Positions 55,043 to 64,000 of a stretch of DNA of 64,000 nucleotides are shown here, piece by piece; position 1 is the stretch's first letter, and each line of letters starts with the position of its first letter. The DNA is from Budorcas taxicolor. Its lineage: Eukaryota; Chordata; Mammalia; Artiodactyla; Bovidae. Both the position numbers and the translations under genes were made by a program. The notes beneath the pieces were generated by a model. That model ran no database searches. It had not been told where the DNA came from and saw only the letters and a program-made list of their open reading frames with translations. The stretch lies in contig NC_068933.1 of the NCBI RefSeq assembly GCF_023091745.1, forward strand, positions 21,022,001-21,086,000. Direction: 5' to 3'.

Positions 55043-56095
55043 CTTTTTTTTTTTGAAAGAATTTTCTCACAGTTAGGGATGACCAATAATGAAGAAGGTA
55101 GAGTACTTTAAATAAGAGATGGATGACCACGTGCCTGACAGGGTATAGATAGGACTGCCCTGCTCAAGAGAGAAACTCTGCCAGTCCCAGCGAACTTAGA
55201 TTTAATAATTTCATTAATTTAAGTGAGAAACAGCAAAAGCTCAACAAAAAGTGACCATAGCTGCAAAGTCAAAGGCTGATCTTTAATCCAGCACCATGAA
55301 GAAAGAACATCTGAGCCCACTTTGTCTGCGAAGCTATGTTGGCATAAAGACAACAGCCATTAAAGATCCAGGGCAAGGAAATGTAACCATTAACCTCTCT
55401 GGATGGCAATTTCCTCACCTGTAAAAAGTAAGCAAGGTGGTGTGGCGACGCTCACAGACCATTCTAGTTCAAAGTTTGTTTAAAATTCTTCGGCTCCTAA
55501 GTCACTTCTGTCAGAAAATGGAGAAAAGTCTAATTTTGCCCTCCTCGGAGGAATGGCAGAGTTGGCTTGTGCAGCCTGGCCAGAGGCGACTGCCAGAAAT
55601 TTGGTAAATTGTTTGATATCACTCTGGTAGCTGGAGATCAGCCAGGTTACACCACAGAAATCAACAACTCTACAAATCAGGACCCCTCCTCAAGAGTGGG
55701 CTGTTAAACTTCTACTAGCTTATCATCAGTCTTACTTGATCACGCTGTCCTGAGAGTGAGAATTAGACAGTTGTGGACAGCAAAATGGATAGAAAAGACT
55801 GGGATGGTACTTGGAAATATCTTAGCACTGGAGAATACCCAACAGAATCAAGGCAGTGCAGTCAGAAAACAGAAGGTATTCAGGTAGTGGAAAAATGGAT
55901 TCCCTTCTTGACGACTGCAAAGTAGCAGTTCCGATATCACAGCACAGATGTGCAGTGGACGTGTAACTCTATTTTACAAGCTAAATTAACAACATATGTA
56001 ATTGTTTATATTCAAGTTAAAAGTATAGGTTCTATTGTTATTCATCTGAGTATGGGTATGATAGTTTCATCAACATATTTTAATAATAAATTAGT
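55043..56095. other. Mostly unique DNA with a MIR-like core
   Basis: taacctctctggatggcaat followed by ttcctcacctgtaaaaagta (about 55,390-55,430) is a plus-strand MIR core. No gene is seen. Confidence 0.5.
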
Positions 56096-56385
56096 CTGGT
56101 TAGCATATTTTTTTCTACTGAAGTATAGTTGACTTACAATGTCATGTTAGTTTCAAGTGTACAGCACAATGATTCATATATAAATATGCATGTGTATATA
56201 TATATATTCTTTTCAGATTTTTTTCCTTATAGGTTATTACAAAATATTGAGTAGAGTTCCCTGGGCTATACAGTGGGTCCTTGTTGGCTGTCTGTTTTAC
56301 ATATAGGAGTGTGTATATCTAATCCCAAACTCCTAATTTACCCCTGCCACTCCTTTCCTTTTCGATAACCATAAATGAAAATCTA
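56096..56385 (-). mobile_element. L1 3' UTR fragment
   Basis: The plus strand reads ctgaagtatagttgacttac, gtacagcacaatgattcata, agttccctgggctatacagt and gggtccttgttggctgtctg, the reverse of an L1 3' end. Confidence 0.85.
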
Positions 56386-57309
56386 TTTGGGATGAGAGAC
56401 CAGCTGCTCACTTTTGGTTGATTTCTTGGTCAGCTTGGTAACAAACATTTCTTCCTCCATAGCTCAATATCTATGTTAGTCAGTCACCAGTTGTTACAAA
56501 ATTGAAAGTCATGAAAACATAAAAGTGTTTTAAGCTGAACCAAAAATGGGACATAGCCCATTCATAATTAGAATGACAAATTATATATCTTTTTAGGCTA
56601 AAAGTTCTAGATCTTCAATTCATGCTCACCTACTAATTATCTCATAGTATTGAATCTACTTTAACTTTCTTTTAATACTTAAAAAAAAATCCTCTTCATT
56701 AGCTACTATTTATACTTTGTCCCTTCAGGTGATACTGAAGCCGTGTTTAACATTCAGGGAGTAATTCCAGTACCCGCTTTGTGATTCTCATTTCTGGTAA
56801 ACTGCACATATTTTCTTCTTTGATGTAGTCATTGACTATAACAGGAGACTGATAACTAGAAGAATCCAGCTCAATACGAGCATACAATTTTAAGGATTAT
56901 GCAAAAGGAAAAACTTGTGTGTATAAATTATACTTTCAATTGATTTAGGAACTGCACATTTTACAAATTGCTTTTAGGAAGATGCTGCAGTTAAAATACA
57001 GATGATTTTCAGCATGAGTTCATGATCGCCACATTTGGTAATCTAATGACACTTTTTCCCCTCAAAATCTATTTCCTTATGGTCAAAATTACATCATTTA
57101 TCATATTTTTTTTCTCAGTGTGCTATCTTATTTCCAAGAACCTTGAGTTTCATTTGAAAATCTCAGACCACTACATTTTTCAAATGAAAACAGTCTGGGC
57201 CAATAGAAAAAAAACAAACAAATTTTAATATGTTCTTGCTACAGCCTAGACCTTATGCTGGATTTTATATAAATGTTATTTAATACATATGGCAATCCAA
57301 TGAAGTAGT
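56386..57309. other. Unique AT-rich DNA
   Basis: A short reversed MIR-like trace may lie at 57,270-57,305. Nothing else is recognised. Confidence 0.45.
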
Positions 57310-57437
57310 GGCTTGTTTTGTGTTGAATCGTGTGCTTCTCCAAATCATATGTTGATATCCAAGCCCACATCGGGATGTGACTGTATTTCGGGATAGACTT
57401 TCAGAGGTAATTAGGCTAAAATGGAGTCACTTGTTAC
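57310..57437 (+). mobile_element. MaLR-like LTR, 5' fragment
   Basis: gtgttgaatcgtgtgcttct, ccaaatcatatgttgatatc, gatgtgactgtatttcggga and cagaggtaattaggctaaaa follow the start of the MaLR LTR seen complete at 35.46 kb. Confidence 0.7.
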
Positions 57438-57461
57438 AGTTGTTGTTGCTGTTGTTGTTCA

Positions 57462-58303
57462 GTTATTAAGGCATGTCCAACTCTTTGTGACCTCCACGGA
57501 CTGTAGCACAACAGGCTTCCCTGGCCTCCACTGTCTCCCGGAGTTTGCTTAAATTGAGTCCATCGAGTCAGTGATGCCATCCAACCATCTCACCCTCTGT
57601 TATCCCCTTCTCCTGCCTTCAGTCTTTGCCAGCATCAGGGTCTTTTCCAATGAGCCAGTTCTTCGCATCAGGTGGCCAAAGTACTGGAGCTTCAGCATCA
57701 GTCCCTCCAAAGAATATTCAGGACTGATTTCCTATTGGAAAAACCATAGCTTTGAATACATGGACCTTTGTTGGCAAAGTAATGTCTCTGCTTTTTAATA
57801 TGCTGTCTAGGTGGGTCAAAGCTTTTCTTCCAAGGAGCAAGCACCTTCTAATTTCACGGCAGCAGTCACTGTCTGCAGTGATTTTGGAGCTCAAGAAAAT
57901 AAAGTCTGTCACTGCTTCCACTTTTTTCTCTTCTATTTACCATTAAGGGATGGGACTTGATACCACGATCCTAGTTTTTTGAATATTGAGTTTTAAGCCA
58001 GCTTTTTCACTCTCCTCTTTCACTTTCATCAAGAGGCTCTTTAGTTCCTCTTCAACTTCTGCCATTAGAGTGGTGTAATCTGCATATCTGAGCTTGTTGA
58101 TCTTTCTCCCAGCAATCTTCATTCCAGCCTGTGATTCATCCAGCCTGACATTTCGCATGGTGCTTGGCATAGAAGTTAAACAAACAGGGTGACAATATAC
58201 AGCCTTGTCTTACTCCTTTCCTTAATTTCAACTGGTCAGTTGTTCCATGTAAGGTTCGAACTGTTGCTTCTTGACCTGCATAAAGGTTTCTCAGGAGGTA
58301 GGT
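57462..58303 (-). mobile_element. BovB LINE copy A, with internal deletion
   Basis: It begins as a BovB 3' end next to a (GTT)n run at 57,438-57,460. About 150 bp of ORF2 is missing at about 57,733 (gatttcct joins directly to attggaaaaaccatagcttt). It then continues through the YADD region to tgcataaaggtttctcagga. The catalytic box reads YADY instead of YADD. Minus-strand remnants include KAGLKLNIQK (58170-57943). Decay is heavier than in the 19.8-kb copy. Confidence 0.92.
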
Positions 58304-58310
58304 AATTCAG

Positions 58311-59833
58311 TCAGTTCAGTCGCTCAGTTATGTCTGACTCTTTGCAACCCCATGGACCGCAATAAGCCAGGCTTCCCTGTCCCTCACCAGCTACTAGAGC
58401 TTGCTCAAACTCATATCCATTGAGTCAGTGATGCCATCCAACCATCTCATCCTCTGTCATCCCCTTCTCCTCCCACTTTCAATCTTTCCCATCATCAGGG
58501 TCTTTTTCAATGAGTAAGCTCTTCACATCAGGTGTCCAAAGTATTAGAGTTTCAGCTTCAGCATCAGTCCTTCGAATGAATATTCAGGACTGATCCCCTT
58601 TAGAATGGACTGGTTGGATCTCCTTGCAGTCCAAGGGACTCTCAAGAGTCTTCTCCAACACCACAGTTCAAAGCATCAATTCTTCGGCGCTCAGCTTTCT
58701 TTATAGTCCAACTCTCACATCCATACATGACTCCTGGAAAAACCATAGCTTTGACCAAATGGATCTTTGTCAGCAATGTCTTTGCTTTTTAATATGCTGT
58801 CTAGGTTGGTCATAGCTTTTCTTCCACAGAGCAAGTGCCCTTTAATTTCATTGCTGCAGTCACTCTGCAGTGGTTTTGGACCCCAAGAAAGTAAAGTCTC
58901 ACTGCTTCCACTGTTTCCCCATCTATTTGCCATAAAATGATGGGACTGGATACCATGATCTTAGTTCTTTGCATGCTGAGTTTTAAGCCAGCTTTTTCAC
59001 TCTCCTCTTTCACTTTCATCAAAGGCTCTTTAGTTCTTCCTCACTTTCTGCCCTAAAGGTGGTGTCATCTGCATATCTGAGGTTATTGATATTTCTCCCA
59101 GCAATCTTGATTCCAGCTTGTGCTTCACCCAGCCTGCATTTCACATGGTGTACTTTGCATAAAAGTTAAATAAGCAGGGTGACAATATACAGCCTTGACA
59201 TACTTCTTTCCTGATTTGGAACCAGTCTGCTGTTCCATGTCCAGTTCTAACTGTTGCTTATTGACCTGCATATAGATTTCTCAGGAGGCAGGTAAGGTGG
59301 TCTGGTATTCCCCTTTCTTTAAGAATTTTCCACAGTTTGTTGTGATCCACACAGTCAAAGGCTTTGGCATAGTCAATAAAGCAGAAGTAGATGTTTTTCT
59401 GGAACTCTCTTGGGTTTTTGATGATCCAATGGATGTTGGCAATTTGATCTCTGGTTCCTCTGTCTTCTCTAAATCTAGCTTGAACATTGGGAATTTCATG
59501 GTTCACATATTGCTGAAGCCTGACTTGGAGAATTTGGGGCATTACTTAACTAGCGTGTGAGATGAGGGCAATTGTGCGGTACTTTGAGCATTCTTTGGCA
59601 TTGCCTTTCTTTGGGATTGGAATGAAAACTGACCTTTTCCAGCCCCGTGGCCACTGCTGAGTTTTCCAAATTTGCTGGCATATTGAGTGCAGCACTTTCA
59701 CAGCATCATCTTTTAGGATTTGAAATAGCTCAGCTGGAATTCCATTGCTTCCACTAGCTTTGTCCATGGTGATGCTTCCTAAGGCCCACTTGACTTCATA
59801 TTCCGGGATGTTTGGCTCTAGGTTAGTGACAAC
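58311..59833 (-). mobile_element. BovB LINE copy B, head to tail with copy A
   Basis: New tail repeats (cagtcagttcagtcgctcag) begin 8 bp after copy A stops. ORF2 then runs back to about the N-terminal edge of the reverse transcriptase domain (minus-strand ASGSNGIPAELF near 59,730; FIDYAKAFDCVDH near 59,360). Multiple frameshifts break it into pieces (59767-59546, 59542-59258, 59022-58810). It is 5'-truncated at 59,833. Confidence 0.94.
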
Positions 59834-60464
59834 ACTTCATGCATATGAGATTTACAAAATTCAGAAATTTGAAAGAAGTTAAGACTCATTCATTTCATAA
59901 AGACACTGAAAACTCAAAAAAGTAATTTTAGAGAGAAATCAATTGTAAGTTTCCCTTATATATCATTTCAAATATAGTTTAATCTACACACAACTTTCTG
60001 AGAGAGTATGTGTCACTTAGAGTGACTATATCATCATCATACTAGGTTTTTCCCTGTAATTATTTTGCATATATTCAATTATAATTTATATTTAGCCTTT
60101 AGGACACAGAAACTTACTTAGACTATTTTAAAGTTATAATTATTTTGTGTCATAGATAGAATTTTAATTAATGGGATAACCTCATAAATACAGTCTAAAT
60201 TATGATCTCTGCTGTATTGTAATGGTTATATATTTGAGGGAAGAACCAAAAGTATTTAAAAATAAATGCCTTGACTAATTAGAAATAAAATACTCATGTA
60301 TATAGAAGTAAGTCAATGCCTTCTAAGGCAATGGTGTTTTTGTAGATCAGAGAAGGCTAATGTGATACTAATTGCAAATGATTCTGCTATACATATTGAT
60401 AATCTCTACTAAGAAAATAGATTATATGCTATTTTAATAAATTATGACAGTACTCCTTACATTG
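59834..60464. other. Unique AT-rich DNA
   Basis: Nothing recognised. Confidence 0.5.
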
Positions 60465-60665
60465 TGTGCTCAGTCACTTTAGTCTTTTCTGACTTTTTGT
60501 GACCCTCATGGACTGTAGCCTGCCAGGCTCCTCTGTCCGTGGGATTTTCCCAGCAAGAATACTGGAGTATGTTGCCAAGCCCTACTTCGGGGGATCTTCC
60601 CAACCCAGGGATTGAACCACTGTCTCCTGCAGATGGATTCTTTACCAATGAGCCATCAGGGAAGC
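60465..60665 (-). mobile_element. Bov-tA SINE
   Basis: The reversed tail (gtgctcagtcactttagtct), body (cagcaagaatactggagtat) and head (ttaccaatgagccatcaggg) are present. Confidence 0.92.
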
Positions 60666-61340
60666 TCATTCTCTATGTTACATAATGGTAAAATACAGAG
60701 AATAATTATTTTTTAAAAAATTTAAAATTCAGACACATTTCCTCAAAGTAAGTTTAGGCATAATTACTCCATTTGAGCTTTCTAAAATTTTATTTTATTT
60801 ATTAACATGATTACCTAAATTTCAGTTACTTGCATGTGGGCAAAGACACGTATATAAATGAAAAACATCTTTAGAGTATATAGAACTTGATACAAAGCCA
60901 AGCCTCGTATAATCTTATCACATTATATAATAATAAAATTTTAATAAAAATTTGTAAGATATTTTGTTAGGGTAATTTTGGAGTTTTGCTAAGGAAAGAA
61001 GCTACATCTTCTGCTTAATAAATTTCAATGCTTAACTTTTTTTCCTAAAATTGAAAAAGAATACTATTTAAAATATTATTTATATTTGGTTTGAGAACTT
61101 CTAGAAGTATTTCTGGGGGCTTGTCATTAATTTGAAAATGGAATTACTCAAATAAGAAAATATTTTCCTTCTTTTTTTTTTATGTTAGATTTTCCAGGGG
61201 CTGAATTTCATGTTAAAGAAAATATCAAGGAAATAAACAAAATGTTTTTTAGGTCTTCTTTAGTTCTAGAGTAGATAAACATTTGTCTATCCAGCATTCC
61301 ATCTCAGGGAAATCACGTCTTCCTCTTGCTAGAGGTAGCA
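60666..61340. other. Unique, very AT-rich DNA
   Basis: Nothing recognised. Confidence 0.5.
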
Positions 61341-61600
61341 CCCCACATCACGTTACCCTAATGCATTTCCACCGTGCCTCCCCCCGGGCTTTTGGAGAGG
61401 GGCCTGTAACCCAGGTTTGCCCTACTAGATTATTACCAGCGTCGTGGCTCATCCATTGATCCATACAGTGCTCCCTCCACCCCAGGGCCTTGAGGTGAGC
61501 CTTCGATGTCTGGGATCCAAAGATCACGTAGACCTTAGGCTGCCGTGGCCACTGCTCCTCCAAGGGAGAGCTCCCTGAACAAGGCAGTGAAGAAGGGAGG
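61341..61600 (-). other. GC-rich patch with a 71-codon frame of unknown origin
   Basis: This patch is visibly richer in G and C than the AT-rich DNA on both sides. A minus-strand frame (61563-61348) begins MEEQWPRQPKVYVIFGSQ. I do not recognise the product. It contains no domain I can name, no splice-site framework and no poly(A). It could be a decayed retroposed gene segment, an old repeat, or chance. There is no evidence that it is expressed. Confidence 0.3.
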
Positions 61601-61705
61601 AGAGGAGAGTTATGAGATACAGGCTGAACCGGGTTGGCCTCTTTGAGGACCTGGACTCAGCTGAGACTGAAACTAGGGCAAATCCTGGACCACTGCGCTA
61701 CATGA

Positions 61706-61740
61706 ACCAAACCAAACCAAATAAACCCAAACAAACTAGA
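61706..61740. repeat. A/C-rich (AAACC-like) low-complexity tract
   Basis: Imperfect aaacc units (accaaaccaaaccaaataaa) are visible. They may mark a retroposon tail. Confidence 0.6.
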
Positions 61741-61899
61741 TTAAAGCAAAACAGCAGAACAAATGGACAAACCTCTGTTATTTAAGATGGTTGGAATTAT
61801 AGGCTCTGGGACTTCAAATTGAGTCCTACCTGATATAAACACATCATGTTATCTCAACACCAGGGCTTGGGAAATTGAAAGTAAATTCAATATGTTTAA

Positions 61900-62432
61900 C
61901 AGATAATTATTAACTGAGTTTCAAATATGTTCCAGGCTCTATTCCAGGTACATAGGATTAAAAACAAAAACTGTGTCCTTTTTAAATTTACATTTTAGTT
62001 GGGGGAGATAGTCAATCCAACATAATCACAATAAATTTGCCTCACTGAGGGGGTGATTAAACAGAGACTTGAAATAGGTGAGGGTTAGGCAGCAAGATAC
62101 CTGGAGGAAGAGAATGCTAGACAAAGCAAAAAGCCAAAGTCATTCTATAAAGAGTCGTGTCTACTATAGCCAAAGAGCGGTAGGTTTCTATATAAACAGG
62201 CAGAGGGATGGGCTTAGTAGCTCTGAGCAGACTGGGATGAAGAAAAGACTGCTGGAAATTAATAGCGTTAGAAGGAAATACTGACAATACAGAAGAAAAA
62301 GGACAGAGTTGCTTCCTGGGAAGGGAGTGGATCGGGTCTGGTTAATGGGAGAAAAGACCAGTGTTGGACAGAAGATGAAATAGGAATGCAGAGTGGATAG
62401 GTGCAGAGAGGTGGAAGGGGAAGGCTGAGTGC
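61900..62432 (-). mobile_element. L2 relic, left part
   Basis: It opens like a reversed L2 terminus (taattattaactgagtttca, aatatgttccaggctctatt) and continues with L2-like blocks (gattaaacagagacttgaaa; tacctggaggaagagaatgc). Confidence 0.6.
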
Positions 62433-62812
62433 TGAACAATTGATGCTTTTGAACTGTTGTGTTGGAGAAGACTCCTGAAGAGTCCCTTGGACTGCAAGGA
62501 GATCCAACCAGTCAATCTTAAAGGAAATCAACCCTGAATATTCATTGGAAGGACTGATGCTGAAGCTGAAGCTCTAATACTTTGGCCATCTGATATGATG
62601 AGCTGATTTACTGGAAAAGACCCTGATGTGGGGCAAGATTGCAAGCAGGAGGGAAGGGGGCAACAGAGGATGAAATGGTTAGATAGCATCACCAACTCAG
62701 TGGACACGAATTTTAGCAAACTCTGGGAAATAGTGAATGGTAGGGAAGCCTGGCGAGCTGCAGTCCATGGGGTCACAAAGAGTCGGACATGACTTAGTTA
62801 CTGAACAACAAC
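62433..62812 (+). mobile_element. BovB LINE, 3' end fragment inside the L2 relic
   Basis: Plus-strand BovB from attgatgcttttgaactgtt through gactgcaaggagatccaacc, tgatgctgaagctgaagctc and gcagtccatggggtcacaaa to the tail acttagttactgaacaacaa. It is more diverged than most copies here. Confidence 0.93.
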
Positions 62813-63300
62813 AGAGGTCATCAGGTGAGAGAGAGGATGGAGGAGGACGTGTTGGAGGTTTGACAATGCAGGAGAAGGTATATGTTAGGTCTAGGAGATG
62901 TAAAGAATAACTGGTCTAGGGAACTACAGTGTAACTGCTGGGACCTGCTTACAGTTCGTTACTGAGAATATCTGATGTAGTTGTTTCTCTCTAACAATCA
63001 TCAGCCGTATAGGTGCAGGCATCCAAAAGGCAGAAAGCTGAATTTAACCAGAGTTTTGATTTTGTTCAGGGAGCATGACAGATTGACAGAGAGGTGTATG
63101 CAAAGGATGAATACAATTTTTGACAGCAAAGTTCAAGCTTATTAAGGAGGCTTATGTGAAATTAAGGGTAACTGGTAAGATTAGAGAACCAGAAATACTT
63201 GTGAAGTATTAAAAGAAGTACATGGACCAGTCTGGCAATGGAAGCCAGTGAGTGGGAGGCAATGGAGATTACAGGTTGGTTGCAGGAATCTATAGAGACT
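62813..63300 (-). mobile_element. L2 relic, right part (tentative)
   Basis: Purine-rich segments such as gtgagtgggaggcaatggag and gattacaggttggttgcagg are compatible with the continuing reversed L2 but highly diverged. Confidence 0.35.
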
Positions 63301-64000
63301 AGATCTTGAATATACGCATCAGACTGAGAGTAGATGTCAGAATGAGAGATGTGATCATCAAAAGAAAATTTAAGAAATTGAGAGGCATAGATTGCTCTTG
63401 TCCCTGTTCTGGCTGGAATGAGAACACAGTATTGGGTCGGAAACATCCAACTATGTTGGACCTGTCTGTGACCTTGATGATATCTTCGACGTAGAACAAA
63501 GCAACCCAACAGAAGAAGCTAAAGTCCCTGAGAACTCTAAGGGACAGAACTTGTTGACCTGCTGATCTAGACTGCTTGCCTCTGCACACTCGCTTCAGCT
63601 CCTGTTTGTGGATTCCCGTTACTCACAACAGAAACTGACTTTCCTGCAAGCCCGTGGTTCTCACTCCCAGGTTTCCTCCCTCACCTGAATTTACCCCTTC
63701 ATTTGTTTAAATTCTAGAGTTAGGTTTTATAAAAGTCTCTTTCATCCTTTGAGACCTAGAATGAGAACCAAATACTCCATCCAGCATTACTTGGCTCCCT
63801 TGGGCAGAAGGAACCCCTTCTGTCACCTTTTGTGTGTCTCTAAACTTTGAGTATTAAACTTGAAGTTCTGAATTCATTGTATGTGAGGCACAGCCTTGTG
63901 TAATCTTAGAGCACATCTCAGCATGGTGTGTAGCTGATAGTAAGACCTCAAATACTAGTTGGACGAATCGCTGCTTTGACACCAGTCAGGCAGAATGAGC
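63301..64000. other. Unique DNA to the window end
   Basis: No gene or repeat can be supported. Overlapping frames at 63162-63589 on the minus strand have no recognisable domain. Confidence 0.45.

Overview
This is a stretch of a ruminant nuclear genome (cattle, sheep, goat, buffalo or a close relative) with no recognisable host protein-coding gene. The call rests on the repeats. BovB/RTE retrotransposon copies, Bov-tA and Bov-A SINEs and CHR SINEs occur throughout, together with an artiodactyl-type L1, a Tigger1 and a mariner DNA transposon, old L2/MIR, and MaLR-like LTR pieces. The sequence alone cannot separate the ruminant species. It looks like an intergenic region or the interior of a large intron. 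Nearly every long open frame is a retrotransposon reading frame or its antisense shadow.

Layout. 1-5,000: unique AT-rich DNA with short BovB and Bov-A/Bov-tA copies. 5,170-8,030: two DNA transposons close together, a mariner with both ends and then a damaged Tigger1. 8,200-10,530: SINEs, a BovB 3' end, a MIR interrupted by an internal L1 piece, and a CHR SINE. 10,717-14,518: a 5'-truncated L1 with most of ORF2 and a 14-bp target-site duplication. 14,800-19,800: sparse SINEs in unique DNA. 19,814-22,694: the largest BovB copy, whose 5' part is inverted. 23,280-31,080: SINEs, two degenerate L1 3' regions (one split by a SINE) and a long L2 relic. 31,700-47,800: many short repeats, including an 0.8-kb BovB with a perfect 14-bp duplication and a dimeric BOV-A2. 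47,940-50,270: L2 relics, interrupted by a Bov-A and followed by an L1 ending in a (CA)n tract. 50,300-57,300: mostly unique AT-rich DNA. 57,460-59,833: two BovB copies head to tail. 60,000-64,000: unique DNA, a GC-rich patch of unknown origin at 61.34-61.60 kb, and an L2 relic split by a BovB 3' end.

The retrotransposons explain each other. BovB and L1 reverse transcriptases supply the mobilisation machinery, and the Bov-A/Bov-tA SINEs share their tail, and visibly also a 5' segment, with BovB. All autonomous copies here are dead through truncation, frameshifts or stops. I found no undescribed functional system. The most interesting points are structural: a BovB insertion with the layout expected of twin priming, a short internal inversion in Tigger1, and a perfect hairpin made by an inverted-duplicate insertion in the mariner transposase gene.
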